The notes beneath the pieces were generated by a model, which saw only the letters and a program-made list of their open reading frames with translations, had not been told where the DNA came from and made no database searches. 64,000 nucleotides of DNA from Kitasatospora sp. CB01950 (GTDB taxonomy: Bacteria > Actinomycetota > Actinomycetes > Streptomycetales > Streptomycetaceae), in assembly GCF_001905465.1 (NCBI RefSeq), contig NZ_LISX01000010.1, forward strand, positions 124,001 through 188,000, written 5' to 3'. The stretch's first letter is position 1. Every line of letters starts with the position of its first letter. Of this stretch, positions 1 to 8,649 are shown piece by piece. The translations under genes and the position numbers were made by a program.

Positions 1-440
<440 letters not shown>

Positions 441-498
441 GCCGACGAGCGTATCCCGTCCGGCTCGCGACCCCGCCCCGTCCCCGGGCGTCCCCCAC

Positions 499-532
499 CC
501 CGGACGTACGACGGCCCCGGACGTGCGACGGC
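499..532. repeat. 17-bp tandem duplication
   Basis: Two head-to-tail 17-bp copies (499-515 and 516-532) of CCCGGACGTRCGACGGC differ at one base. They lie between rph and the EIIB terminator; the second copy runs into the left arm of that hairpin. No function is evident. Confidence 0.6.
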
Positions 533-562
533 CCGCCGCCGGGGATCCGGGGCGGGCCGTCG
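526..562 (-). terminator. Terminator hairpin after nagF
   Basis: A perfect 12-bp inverted repeat (526-537 with 551-562) has a 13-nt loop and sits just past the EIIB stop codon. There is no long T-tract, which is common for streptomycete terminators. It should separate EIIB from rph. Confidence 0.7.
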
Positions 563-574
563 GGGGCTCGGTTC

Positions 575-808
575 TCACATCATGTCTTCGATGTCGGCGG
601 CGATCGGGTCGGCGTCGGTGCCGATGACGACCTGGATGGCCGTGCCCATCTTCACCACGCCGTGCGCGCCGGCCGCCTTGAGCGCCGCCTCGTCGACCTT
701 GGAGGGGTCGATGACCTCGGTGCGCAGCCGGGTGATGCAGCCCTCGACCTCTTCGATGTTGTCGATTCCGCCGAGACCGGCGACGATCTTCTCAGCCTTG
801 CTGGCCAT
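575..808 (-). CDS. nagF: PTS EIIB subunit, glucose/GlcNAc type
   Basis: The 77-residue protein is a free-standing EIIB domain. It has the glucose/GlcNAc-family signature EVEGCITRLRTEV, in which the Cys is the phosphorylated residue, and ends in IAADIEDMM. EIIB takes phosphate from EIIA (not in this window) and passes it to sugar bound by the membrane EIIC subunits, two of which are encoded just right on the other strand. In Streptomyces coelicolor the equivalent order rph-nagF-nagE1-nagE2 is known, which supports the gene name. It is divergent from nagE1, and a DasR-like operator lies in the shared intergenic region, so both are probably repressed by DasR until glucosamine phosphates accumulate. 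Confidence 0.92.
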   Translation of the reverse strand: MASKAEKIVAGLGGIDNIEEVEGCITRLRTEVIDPSKVDEAALKAAGAHGVVKMGTAIQVVIGTDADPIAADIEDMM

Positions 809-1064
809 GGTCTTTCTCCCTCTGTCTCGGCGCTCCGGCGGTCGGTCGCCAGGGTGCCGTACTGCGTGTGCGGTGGTACCGGCCGGAAGTGACTCGGGAT
901 CAGTCTGCCGCGCTTTCCGACGGCGCGACCAGCATCACCCGATTCCGGACGATATGCCATGTTGATCCACGTTCGGACCAGCTCCGCGCGCGGCCCGCTC
1001 CGTGACCGCCCGAGGATGACGATCGTCGGGCTCGCGAACCCGGCGGACCGCCTCCGGCCCCAGA

Positions 1065-1080
1065 AATGGTCTACACCAAT
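1065..1080. promoter_or_regulatory. DasR-responsive element (dre) between nagF and nagE1
   Basis: The 16-mer AATGGTCTACACCAAT matches about 13 of 16 positions of the dre consensus (ACTGGTCTAGACCACT type). It lies 89 bp upstream of nagE1 and 256 bp upstream of nagF. Two further inverted repeats overlap it: TACACC/GGTGTA (1072-1077 with 1085-1090) and CTACA/TGTAG (1071-1075 with 1081-1085). A second regulator might therefore bind here. Confidence 0.75.
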
Positions 1081-1169
1081 TGTAGGTGTACTCCGACAAC
1101 GCCGGACGGTCCGCCGGTGTTCCTGGCCCCACCCAGAGACCGGACGGGCACGGAAACGGAGGCCGACCA

Positions 1170-2462
1170 ATGAGTTCAGCGGGCGCCACGGCTCATCAGA
1201 GCACCTGGTGGCACACCTTCTACGGCGGCCTGCAGAAGATGGGCCGCAGCCTCCAGCTGCCGGTCGCCGTCCTGCCTGCCGCCGGCATCCTGAACCGCTT
1301 CGGCCAGGACGACATCTTCGGGAAGAACGGCCTCGGCTGGGACCGCGTCGCCACAGCCATCGGCGCGGCCGGCGGCGCGCTCCTCAACCCGGCGCTCGGC
1401 CTGCCGCTGCTGTTCTGCATCGGCGTGGCGATCGGCATGGCCAAGAAGGCCGACGGCTCCACCGCGCTGGCCGCGGTCGCGGGCTTCCTGGTCTACTACG
1501 GCGTCCTGCAGGCCTTCCCGAAGGCCTGCCCGACGCCCTCGGTGCTCGAACAGACGGTCTGCGTCGACTTCGAGGCCAAGACCGCCATCAAGGTGGACTT
1601 CCAGAATCCCGGCGTGCTCGGCGGCATCCTGATGGGCCTCTTCTCGGCCTGGCTGTGGGTGCGCTACCACCGGGTCAAGCTGGTCGACTGGCTGGGATTC
1701 TTCAACGGCCGCCGCCTGGTCCCGATGATCACCGCCCTGGTCGGCCTGCTCTTCGGCTCGCTGATGGTGTGGATCTGGCAGCCGATCGGCACCGGCCTGA
1801 CGGACTTCTCCAAGTGGCTGGCCGACCTCGGCGCCGGCGGCTCCGGCATCTTCGGCGTCGCCAACCGCGCCCTGCTGCTGGTCGGCATGCACCAGCTGCT
1901 GAACACCTTCGTCTGGTTCCAGTTCGGCACCTACACCAACCCCGAGACCGGCAAGACCGCCACCGGCGACATCGGCCGCTTCCTGGCCGGCGACCCGACC
2001 GCGGGCCAGTTCCTCTCCGGCTTCTTCCCGATCATGATGTTCGCCCTGCCCGCCGCCGCGATGGCCATCGCCGCCTCCGCCAAGCCGCACCGCCGCAAGG
2101 AGATCTACGGCCTGATGACCTCCGTCGCGCTGACCTCCTTCGTCACCGGCGTCACCGAGCCCATCGAGTACTCCTTCGCCTACGTCGCCCCGCTCCTCTA
2201 CGGCATCCACGCCTTGCTCACCGGCGCCTCGATGGCGATCACCTGGGCCCTCGGCGTCCATGACGGCTTCAGCTTCTCGGCCGGCCTGCTCGACTACGTG
2301 ATCAACTGGGGCCTGGCCACCAAACCCTGGCTGATCATCCCGATCGGCCTCTGTTTCGCGGCGGTCTATTACGTGCTCTTCCGATTCGTGATCGTCAAAT
2401 TCGACCTGAAGACACCCGGCCGCGAGGACGAGGACGAGGTCGAGGACGTCACCAAGGCCTGA
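1170..2462 (+). CDS. nagE1: PTS EIIC permease, GlcNAc family (first copy)
   Basis: The 430-residue integral membrane protein carries the EIIC hallmarks of the glucose/GlcNAc family: an N-terminal KMGRSLQLPVAVLPAAGILN segment, GVTEPIEY near residue 327, and about ten hydrophobic helices. It transports and phosphorylates an amino sugar using phosphate from the nearby EIIB. ATG 1170 is chosen because GGAGG (1158-1162) sits just upstream; the frame is open further upstream without conserved sequence. The C-terminus ends in the same DLKTPGRE-acidic tail as its neighbour. It has no fused EIIB or EIIA. It corresponds by position to nagE1 of S. coelicolor; substrate assignment is by family and context. 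Confidence 0.92.
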   Translation: MSSAGATAHQSTWWHTFYGGLQKMGRSLQLPVAVLPAAGILNRFGQDDIFGKNGLGWDRVATAIGAAGGALLNPALGLPLLFCIGVAIGMAKKADGSTALAAVAGFLVYYGVLQAFPKACPTPSVLEQTVCVDFEAKTAIKVDFQNPGVLGGILMGLFSAWLWVRYHRVKLVDWLGFFNGRRLVPMITALVGLLFGSLMVWIWQPIGTGLTDFSKWLADLGAGGSGIFGVANRALLLVGMHQLLNTFVWFQFGTYTNPETGKTATGDIGRFLAGDPTAGQFLSGFFPIMMFALPAAAMAIAASAKPHRRKEIYGLMTSVALTSFVTGVTEPIEYSFAYVAPLLYGIHALLTGASMAITWALGVHDGFSFSAGLLDYVINWGLATKPWLIIPIGLCFAAVYYVLFRFVIVKFDLKTPGREDEDEVEDVTKA

Positions 2463-2476
2463 CGAATTCGCCCCGC

Positions 2477-2513
2477 GCGCCCCCGGTGGGAGACAATTCC
2501 CCACCGGGGGCGC
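2477..2513 (+). terminator. Terminator hairpin between nagE1 and nagE2
   Basis: A perfect 14-bp inverted repeat (2477-2490 with 2500-2513) with a 9-nt loop follows the nagE1 stop by 14 bases. It suggests nagE1 and nagE2 are separate transcription units, consistent with nagE2 having its own operators. Confidence 0.8.
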
Positions 2514-2587
2514 AGGTTTCGATTGCGCAGCGCTTGCCGGGGGCGGACCTTCGGAGGGTTACGGAGCCTCTACGGCGCGTGCTAGAA

Positions 2588-2616
2588 ACTGGACTGGACC
2601 AGTGGTCTAGACCAGG
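2588..2616. promoter_or_regulatory. Two overlapping DasR-like sites upstream of nagE2
   Basis: Two 16-mers overlap by three bases. ACTGGACTGGACCAGT (2588-2603) matches the dre consensus at about 14 of 16 positions, and AGTGGTCTAGACCAGG (2601-2616) at about 15 of 16. The second lies 28 bp before the nagE2 start. Their centres are 13 bp apart, so two DasR dimers would lie on different faces of the helix and may compete or cooperate. Confidence 0.85.
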
Positions 2617-2644
2617 ATCGCGCTGCCGTGAGGAACCGCCCGCT

Positions 2645-3892
2645 ATGAGCACGACCGCACCGAACTCGCAGGCGGCACCGGGGATACGGACCCTGGCCTC
2701 CCGGGTCTTCCCCGCCCTGCAGAAGATCGGCCGCAGCCTCCAGCTCCCGATCGCCGTCCTGCCCGCCGCCGGCATCCTGCTCCGCCTCGGCCAGGACGAC
2801 GTCTTCGGCACCCGCGGCCTCGGCTGGACCAAGGTCGCCGAGGTCTTCGCCGCCTCCGGCCACGCCGTCTTCGACTGGATGCCGCTGCTGTTCTGCGTCG
2901 GCATCGCGATCGGCGGCGCGAAGAAGTCCGACGGCTCCACCGCCCTCGCCGCGCTGGTCGGCTTCCTGACCTACCACCAGGTCCTCACCGCCTTCCCCAA
3001 GACCCCCTACCAGGTGCTCCCCGGCAAGGACATCGAGGCCACCTACCAGGACCCCGGCGTCCTCGGCGGAGTCGTCGTCGGACTGCTCTCCGCCTTCCTG
3101 TGGCAGCGCCTGCACCGCACCCGCCTGGTCGACTGGCTCGGCTTCTTCAACGGCCGCCGCCTGGTCCCCATCGTGATGGCCTTCGCCGGTACCGGCCTCG
3201 GCGTCTTCTTCGGCCTCTGCTGGGGTCCGATCGGCTCCGTCGTCGACTCCTTCAGCAACTGGGTGATCGGCCTCGGCGCCGTCGGCTCCGGCATCTACGG
3301 CCTGATCAACCGCGGCCTGCTCCCGTTCGGCCTCCACCAGTTCGCCAACACCTTCTTCTGGCAGCAGGCCGGCAGCTACACCGTCGGCGACCGCACCTTC
3401 CACGGCGACCAGACCCGCTTCTTCCAACTCGACCCCAGCGCCGGTCAGTTCATGTCCGGATTCTTCCCCGTCATGATGTTCGGCCTCCCCGCCGCGGCCC
3501 TCGCCATCGCCCACTGCGCCCGCCCCGAACGCCGCCGGGCCGTCCTCGGCATGATGATCTCCCTCGCCCTGACCTCCTTCGTCACCGGCATCACCGAACC
3601 CATCGAATTCGCCTTCGTCTTCATCGCCCCCGCCCTCTACGCCGCCCACGCCCTCCTCACCGGCCTCTCCATGGCCGTCACCTGGGCCCTCGGCGTCCAC
3701 CACGGCTTCACCTTCTCCGCCGGCGTCATCGACTACGTCCTCAACTGGGGCTACGCCACCAGACCCTGGCTGATCATCCCGATCGGCCTGGTCATCGCGG
3801 CGGTCTACTACACGACCTTCCGCTTCGTCATCCTCCGCTTCGACCTCAAGACGCCGGGGAGGGAGGAGGACGAAGGCTTCGAGGACGGGTGA
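2645..3892 (+). CDS. nagE2: PTS EIIC permease, GlcNAc family (second copy)
   Basis: The 415-residue membrane permease is a close paralogue of the upstream EIIC. It shares KIGRSLQLPIAVLPAAGILL, RLVDWLGFFNGRRLVP, GITEPIEF (near residue 315) and the DLKTPGREEDE tail. In S. coelicolor the nagE2 product is the physiologically important GlcNAc transporter, and the tight double operator here fits a strongly regulated gene. ATG 2645 is preceded by GTGAGGAA. The frame is open for 53 more codons upstream, but these run through the operators and are not coding. It converges with the LuxR-type gene, with only 28 bp between stops. Confidence 0.93.
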   Translation: MSTTAPNSQAAPGIRTLASRVFPALQKIGRSLQLPIAVLPAAGILLRLGQDDVFGTRGLGWTKVAEVFAASGHAVFDWMPLLFCVGIAIGGAKKSDGSTALAALVGFLTYHQVLTAFPKTPYQVLPGKDIEATYQDPGVLGGVVVGLLSAFLWQRLHRTRLVDWLGFFNGRRLVPIVMAFAGTGLGVFFGLCWGPIGSVVDSFSNWVIGLGAVGSGIYGLINRGLLPFGLHQFANTFFWQQAGSYTVGDRTFHGDQTRFFQLDPSAGQFMSGFFPVMMFGLPAAALAIAHCARPERRRAVLGMMISLALTSFVTGITEPIEFAFVFIAPALYAAHALLTGLSMAVTWALGVHHGFTFSAGVIDYVLNWGYATRPWLIIPIGLVIAAVYYTTFRFVILRFDLKTPGREEDEGFEDG

Positions 3893-3920
3893 GCAGGGCA
3901 CGCGCGGGCGACGACGGCGT

Positions 3921-4868
3921 TCAGATCCACCCCAGACGAGCCGCGTGCACCCCCGCCTGGAACCGCGACTGCGCCCCCAGCGCCGCCGTCAGATCCGCCA
4001 CCAGCCTCCGCACCGTCCGGTCCGAGATCTCCAGCTTCCGCCCGATCGCCTGATCCGTCAGCCCCGCCGCCAGCAGCCTCAGCACCTCCCGGTGCCGGTC
4101 GTCCGGCGCGGTCCTGCCCAGCAGCTCCGGCGGGACCCAGCTCGCCGCCCAGAAGTGCTCGAACAGCTCCCGCACCACCGACACCACCGCCGGGTCCCGC
4201 ACCACCACCGCCGCGCTGCCCGGCGGCTCCCCGGGCGCGGGCAGGACGGCGAGGTGGGAGTCCACCACGATGAGCCAGAGCGGCAGCGTGTGCGCGACCC
4301 GGATGCTCGCGCCCGCGGCGGTGAGCGCCTGGACGTGCGCCAGCACCGCCGCCTGGTGCAGCGCGGCGGCGGGGTAGATGGTGCGCAGTGCGACCCGGTG
4401 CGCGAGGGCGATCCGTTCGCGGGCGAGTTTCTCGGCGAGGCCGCTCTCGGACTGGTCCTGCCCGGGCCGCAGCGACAGCGCCTCCGTCCGGGCGGCCCTC
4501 GCGGCGTCCTCCAGCAGCGCGGCGACCCGGTCGGGCCCGCGGACGAGTTCGTGCGCGGCGGCGGCGCGCAGCGGCAGGTAGTGGCGGTGCAGGTGTTCCA
4601 CCTGCTCGTGGGCGTGCCGGGCCTCGCCGAGCAGTGCGGTGAAGCGGCGGTCGGAGTCGGCGAGCAGTCGGCGCACCGCGGTGTCGATCGACACCGCGGC
4701 CAGTCCGCTGGCCGTGGCGGTGGTCGTCCGGAGCAGTCCGAGCGCGTGCAGCTCCTCCAGCGCCCGTTCGAACTCCCCTCCCCCGCAGTCGAGTTCCGTC
4801 CGCAGCGCGTCCAGCGGACGGCCGGGGTCGGCGAGCAGTCGGGCGTACAGGGCGGTGCTGGTCTCCAC
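3921..4868 (-). CDS. LuxR-type transcriptional regulator
   Basis: The 315-residue protein ends in a LuxR/FixJ-like helix-turn-helix (REVLRLLAAGLTDQAIGRKL then ISDRTVRRLVADL). Its N-terminal region looks like a TrmB/winged-helix segment (LDALRTELDCGGGEFERALE) followed by a helical linker. There is no receiver-domain Asp pocket, so it is not a response regulator. Streptomycetes encode many such two-part regulators of unknown signal. The start is GTG 4868, followed by ETSTALY. The upstream 150 bp hold two 13-bp direct repeats that could be its operator. Its target is unknown. Confidence 0.85.
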   Translation of the reverse strand: METSTALYARLLADPGRPLDALRTELDCGGGEFERALEELHALGLLRTTTATASGLAAVSIDTAVRRLLADSDRRFTALLGEARHAHEQVEHLHRHYLPLRAAAAHELVRGPDRVAALLEDAARAARTEALSLRPGQDQSESGLAEKLARERIALAHRVALRTIYPAAALHQAAVLAHVQALTAAGASIRVAHTLPLWLIVVDSHLAVLPAPGEPPGSAAVVVRDPAVVSVVRELFEHFWAASWVPPELLGRTAPDDRHREVLRLLAAGLTDQAIGRKLEISDRTVRRLVADLTAALGAQSRFQAGVHAARLGWI

Positions 4869-4916
4869 CCTTCCGAAGCCTAGGACCGTGACCGCAGCGC
4901 GGACGTCTGCTTTTCA

Positions 4917-4947
4917 CCATCCGAGACGGGTCCGCCATCCGAGACGG
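4917..4947. repeat. Two 13-bp direct repeats in the LuxR/ilvE intergenic region
   Basis: CCATCCGAGACGG occurs exactly at 4917-4929 and again at 4935-4947, with an 18-bp period. It sits between a divergent regulator and the aminotransferase. It could be a tandem regulator site or a small duplication. Confidence 0.6.
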
Positions 4948-5028
4948 CCGCTCCGGTCGCGGCCATGGCCCGATCCGGCGGGCCCGACGCTCTTCGCCGC
5001 GGCCGCCGGGCCGCCCAGGATGGCGGGC

Positions 5029-5946
5029 ATGGCGATTCCCGAGTCTTCCGTGATCTGGTTCGACGGCGCGCTGGTGCCCTGGCACGAGGCGCGCGTCCAC
5101 GTGCTCTCCCATGCGCTGCACTACGGGACGGGGGTGCTGGAGGGCACCCGGGTCTTCGGGACGGCGGACGGGCCGGCGGTGTTCCGGCTGCCCGAGCACC
5201 TGGCCCGGCTGGACCGCAGCGCCCGCATGCTCCGAATCGAACTGCCTTATTCCCCCGAGGAGTTGGCCGAGGCCACGGTCGCCCTGGTGGCGGCGAACGG
5301 CCACCGCGAGTGCTACCTGCGGCACCTGGCGTTCCTGGGCTACGGCTCGATGGGCCTGGACATGCGCCACTCCCCCACGAGCGTGTCGATCGCGTCCTGG
5401 GAGTGGCCGGCCTACCTGCCGGCCGGGCGCGGACTGCGGCTGATGACCAGCAGTTGGCGGCGCACCGACCCCAACTCCGTCCCCCCGGCGGCGAAGGCGA
5501 CCGGCCCGTACCTGAACTCGGCGCTGGCCCGCCGGGAGGCGACCGACGCCGGGTTCGACGAGGCGCTGCTGCTGGCCCCCGACGGGACGGTCAGCGAGTG
5601 CAGTTCGGAGAACGTGTTCGTGGTGCGCGACGGCGTGCTGCGGACCACCCCGGCGAGCGCGGGGGCGCTGGAGGGGATCACCCAGGACACCGTGCTGACG
5701 CTGGCCCGCGACCTGGGCGCGGAGGTCCGGGTGGAGCCGCTGCTGCGCTCGGACCTGTACGCGGCCGACGAGGTGTTCATCTCCGGCACGGCCGCCGGCG
5801 TGGTCCCGGTCGGCTCCCTCGACAACCGCGAACTACCCTCCCACGAGGGCGAGTTGACGAAGAAGCTGGCCCAGGCGTACCGGGCCGCGGTACACGGCGA
5901 GGACCCGCGCTACCGCCACTGGCTGACGCCGGTTCACAGCTCGTAG
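5029..5946 (+). CDS. ilvE: Branched-chain amino acid aminotransferase (class IV)
   Basis: The 305-residue product is a fold-type IV PLP aminotransferase. Features are the opening VIWFDGALVPWHEARVHVLS, then HALHYGTGVLEGTR, the PLP lysine in AAKATGPYLNS (about Lys156), and the phosphate-binding loop ECSSENVFVV. It interconverts Leu, Ile and Val with their 2-keto acids. The length is that of bacterial IlvE (about 309). ATG 5029 is preferred because AGGA lies eight bases upstream; ATG 5020 is in frame and possible. The last 13 bases overlap the convergent hydrolase gene. A related D-amino-acid or aminodeoxychorismate enzyme is less likely given the N-terminal match. Confidence 0.9.
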   Translation: MAIPESSVIWFDGALVPWHEARVHVLSHALHYGTGVLEGTRVFGTADGPAVFRLPEHLARLDRSARMLRIELPYSPEELAEATVALVAANGHRECYLRHLAFLGYGSMGLDMRHSPTSVSIASWEWPAYLPAGRGLRLMTSSWRRTDPNSVPPAAKATGPYLNSALARREATDAGFDEALLLAPDGTVSECSSENVFVVRDGVLRTTPASAGALEGITQDTVLTLARDLGAEVRVEPLLRSDLYAADEVFISGTAAGVVPVGSLDNRELPSHEGELTKKLAQAYRAAVHGEDPRYRHWLTPVHSS

Positions 5947-6686
5947 ACGGCTCCGGCCCGCGCCAGCTCGACCGGCCCGGGGTAGACGGCCGCAGCGTCC
6001 CGGCGGTTGTGTTCGGCGTCGGTCCACGGCGGAATGTGGGTGAGCACCAGGCGCTTGGCCCCGGCCCTGGCGGCGTGCTCGCCGGCCTGGCGGCCGTTGA
6101 GGTGGATGGACTCGACGGTCTCCTTGCCGTGGGTGTAGGCCGCCTCGCACAGGAACAGGTCGGTGCCGCGGGCGAGTTCGACCAGGTCCGGGCAGATGCC
6201 GGTGTCGCCGGAGTAGACCACGCTCCGGCCGCCGTGCTCGATCCGGAAGCCGTAGGCCTCGGACTCCAGGTGGTTGACGAGGGCCGTGGTGACCGTGAGC
6301 GGGCCGAGTTCCAGCCGGGCACCGTCGGCGAGGTCGCGGAAGTCGAAGACCTCGGTCATGCCGGGCTTCTCCGGCATGTCGTAGGCGCGGGCGAGGCGGT
6401 CCGCGGTGCCGGTCGGGCCGTAGACGGGCAGCGGTTCGGGGCAGCCCTCGACCCGGTAGTTGCGGGCCACCCAGTACGCGCACAGGTCGATGCAGTGGTC
6501 GGCGTGCAGGTGGCTGAGCAGCACCGCGTCCACGTCGTACAGGCCGGTGTGCTTCTGCAGGTTGCCGAGGGCGCCGTTGCCGAGGTCGACGACCAGGCGG
6601 TAGCCGTCGGCCTCCACCAGGTAGCTGGAGCACGGGGAGTCCACGGACGGGAAGCTCCCCGAGCACCCCACCACGGTCAGTTTCAT
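5934..6686 (-). CDS. Metallo-beta-lactamase-fold hydrolase
   Basis: The 250-residue MBL-fold protein has the metal motif HLHADHCIDL (His59, His61, Asp63, His64), then the downstream ligands SGDTG and LVLTHIPPW. The sequence resembles the RNase Z-like and phosphodiesterase-like branch of the superfamily (MKLTVVGCSGSFPSVDSPCS opening). It lacks the extra arm of tRNA 3'-processing RNase Z, so a tRNA role is not shown. ATG 6686 is the clear start. It overlaps ilvE tail to tail by 13 bp. Hydrolytic activity is likely; the substrate is unknown. Confidence 0.85.
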   Translation of the reverse strand: MKLTVVGCSGSFPSVDSPCSSYLVEADGYRLVVDLGNGALGNLQKHTGLYDVDAVLLSHLHADHCIDLCAYWVARNYRVEGCPEPLPVYGPTGTADRLARAYDMPEKPGMTEVFDFRDLADGARLELGPLTVTTALVNHLESEAYGFRIEHGGRSVVYSGDTGICPDLVELARGTDLFLCEAAYTHGKETVESIHLNGRQAGEHAARAGAKRLVLTHIPPWTDAEHNRRDAAAVYPGPVELARAGAVYEL

Positions 6687-6844
6687 GCCGAGCCCTTCCC
6701 GCCCCGTCGGGCCATCGTCCGCGGCCGTCCGCGCCGCCGGGGGCGGAGCGGCTTCTTTGAGTGTCGAGGGTAAGGGCCGGGCGGCACTTTGCCCCCTCTC
6801 CCGTGCCGCGCTGTGGGCGGAATCACCAGGACGGGGCGGGCGTT

Positions 6845-7033
6845 TCAGCGCCGCCCGGGCCGGGCTCTGGCCCAGTGCCGGATGGTCTGCGGGTACCAGC
6901 GGGGGCGGCCCTCGGGGTCCAGCCGGTCGGGGTGCGGGAGCAGGCCGTGGCGCTTGTAGTTGCGGACGGTCTCGGCCTGCACGTTGATGTGGCGGGCGAT
7001 CTCGACGTAGGACCAGAGCTTCCGGCCGGGCAT
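6845..7033 (-). CDS. Small MerR-like helix-turn-helix protein
   Basis: The 62-residue basic protein consists almost wholly of one winged helix-turn-helix: WSYVEIARHINVQAETVRNY, then KRHGLLPHPDR, then RPRWYPQTIRHWARARPGRR. This pattern is that of MerR/AlpA/excisionase-type DNA-binding modules without an effector domain. ATG 7033 gives the whole domain. It stands alone between the hydrolase and the cysM terminator, with no integrase nearby, so an excisionase role is unsupported. It is probably a small chromosomal regulator. Confidence 0.75.
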   Translation of the reverse strand: MPGRKLWSYVEIARHINVQAETVRNYKRHGLLPHPDRLDPEGRPRWYPQTIRHWARARPGRR

Positions 7034-7240
7034 GGACGCCCACCTCCACGGTGACGGTGAACCAAGGGTGCGCCGTCAGCCTTGGGGGGCGGTCGCGCGA
7101 AGCCGTCGCACGACGTGCCGCGGTCGCGGTTCCGTGACAGAGCGGTCACCGGGAACGGACAAATACCGGGATGTCACAGCAGTCCGACGATCCGACCGAC
7201 CTACCGTACGACCGCAGCTTCGACCGCCCGAAACGCCGAC

Positions 7241-7270
7241 GGCGCGCCACCCGAACGAGGGTGCCGCGCC
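7241..7270 (-). terminator. Terminator hairpin after cysM
   Basis: A 12-bp stem with one mismatch (7241-7252 with 7259-7270) and a 6-nt loop lies 17 bp past the cysM stop. It closes the cysO-cysM unit. Confidence 0.7.
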
Positions 7271-7287
7271 GCACAGTTGACGGTCCG

Positions 7288-8256
7288 TCAGGCCCAGAGC
7301 TGACCCTGCAGGGCCTCGACCGCGGCCTCGGTGGTCTCGGCCGTGTAGATGCCGGTGGACAGGTACTTCCAGCCGCCGTCGGCGACCACGAAGACCACGT
7401 CCGCCCGCTCGCCGGCCCGGGCGGCCTTGCGGGCCACGCCGAGCGCGGCGTGCAGGATCGCGCCGGTGGAGACGCCCGCGAAGATGCCCTCCTGCTGGAG
7501 CAGTTCACGCGTACGGGCGACCGCGTCGGCGGAGCCGACCGAGAAGCGGGTGGTGAGCACCTCGGCGTCGTACAGCTCCGGGACGAAGCCCTCGTCGAGG
7601 TTGCGCAGGCCGTACACCAGGTCGTCGTAGCGCGGCTCGGCGGCGACGATCTGCACGCCGGGGACCTTCTCGCGCAGGTACCGGCCGACGCCCATCAGGG
7701 TGCCGGTGGTGCCCAGGCCGGCCACGAAGTGGGTGACGGTGGGCAGGTCGGCGAGGATCTCCGGGCCGGTGCCGTGGTAGTGCGCGCCGGCGTTGTCCGG
7801 GTTGCCGTACTGGTAGAGCATCACCCAGTCGGGGTGCTCGGCGGCGATCTCCTTGGCGATCCGCACCGCGGTGTTGGAGCCGCCGGCGGCCGGCGAGGGG
7901 ATGATCTCCGCGCCCCACATCCGCAGCAGCTCGCGGCGTTCCTCGCTGGTGTTCTCCGGCATCACGCAGACCATCCGGTAGCCCTTGAGCTTGGCCGCCA
8001 TGGCGAGCGAGATGCCGGTGTTGCCGCTGGTCGGCTCCAGGATGGTGCAGCCGGGGGTGAGCCGGCCCTCGGCCTCGGCGCGCTCGATCATGTGCAGCGC
8101 CGGGCGGTCCTTGATGGAGCCGGTCGGGTTGCGGTCCTCCAGCTTGGCCCACAGCGTGACCAGGCCGTCCTCGTTGCCGGGCACGGCCGCGGACAGCCGC
8201 GGCAGCCGCACCAGCGGGGTGTTGCCGACGGCCTCGATCGGGCTGTCGTAGCGCAT
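7288..8256 (-). CDS. cysM: Cysteine synthase of the CysO-dependent pathway
   Basis: The 322-residue PLP enzyme of the cysteine synthase family has the lysine in RNPTGSIKDRP (Lys49), the substrate loop PTSGNTGISL and the PLP-phosphate loop GLGTTGTLMG. Its neighbours, a CysO-like sulfur carrier and a JAMM protease, define the pathway known in Mycobacterium tuberculosis. There CysM joins O-phosphoserine to the thiocarboxylate of CysO, and Mec+ then releases cysteine. Its ATG overlaps the cysO stop codon (TAATG), which points to translational coupling. Free O-acetylserine/sulfide activity is a possible alternative, but context favours the carrier route. Confidence 0.93.
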   Translation of the reverse strand: MRYDSPIEAVGNTPLVRLPRLSAAVPGNEDGLVTLWAKLEDRNPTGSIKDRPALHMIERAEAEGRLTPGCTILEPTSGNTGISLAMAAKLKGYRMVCVMPENTSEERRELLRMWGAEIIPSPAAGGSNTAVRIAKEIAAEHPDWVMLYQYGNPDNAGAHYHGTGPEILADLPTVTHFVAGLGTTGTLMGVGRYLREKVPGVQIVAAEPRYDDLVYGLRNLDEGFVPELYDAEVLTTRFSVGSADAVARTRELLQQEGIFAGVSTGAILHAALGVARKAARAGERADVVFVVADGGWKYLSTGIYTAETTEAAVEALQGQLWA

Positions 8257-8534
8257 TACTTCATACCGCCGGCCACGGCCGGGAGGATCGTGACGCTGTC
8301 GCCGTCGGAGAGCTCGGTGGCCACGCCGTCCAGGAAGCGGACGTCCTCGTCGTTCAGGTAGACGTTGACGAAGCGGCGCAGCTCGCCAGCGTCCAGCAGG
8401 CGGGCGGCGATGCCGGGGTGCCGGGCGTCGAGGTCGGTGAACAGCTCCCCGAGGTTGGCGCCGTTGCCGTCGACGGCCTTGGCGCCGTCGGTGTAGGTAC
8501 GGAGGATGGTCGGGATGCGGACCTCGATGGCCAT
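8256..8534 (-). CDS. cysO: Sulfur-carrier protein CysO (MoaD/ThiS family)
   Basis: The 92-residue ubiquitin-like protein closely resembles mycobacterial CysO: AIEVRIPTILRTYTDGAK, RRFVNVYLNDEDVRFLDG and DGDSVTILPAVAGG. Unlike carriers that end exactly at Gly-Gly, this one ends AVAGGMK, so two residues must be removed before thiocarboxylation. The JAMM protease encoded 370 bp upstream is the obvious candidate. ATG 8534 follows a good ribosome site (AGGAG), and the stop overlaps the cysM start. A cysteine-containing leader ORF sits about 116 bp upstream in the same direction. Family and role are secure; the tail-trimming step is inference. Confidence 0.92.
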   Translation of the reverse strand: MAIEVRIPTILRTYTDGAKAVDGNGANLGELFTDLDARHPGIAARLLDAGELRRFVNVYLNDEDVRFLDGVATELSDGDSVTILPAVAGGMK

Positions 8535-8649
8535 GGCTGCGCTCCTGTGGAGTGACGTCGGTTGCCGGACCGGGCGGGGCACGGCAGGGGGAAGGGCCCC
8601 GGGGCAGTCGGGGCGGGAGGATCGGGAGGCTGTCGGCCGGCTCAGCCGG

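Noticed and set aside
959..2263. Long plus-strand reading frame of over 400 codons overlapping nagE1
   Set aside because: It is Arg/Pro/His-rich out-of-frame translation of a G+C-rich gene with no family match; nagE1 in another frame is clear.
6845..7033. Excisionase of an integrative element
   Set aside because: No integrase, attachment repeats or tRNA target nearby.
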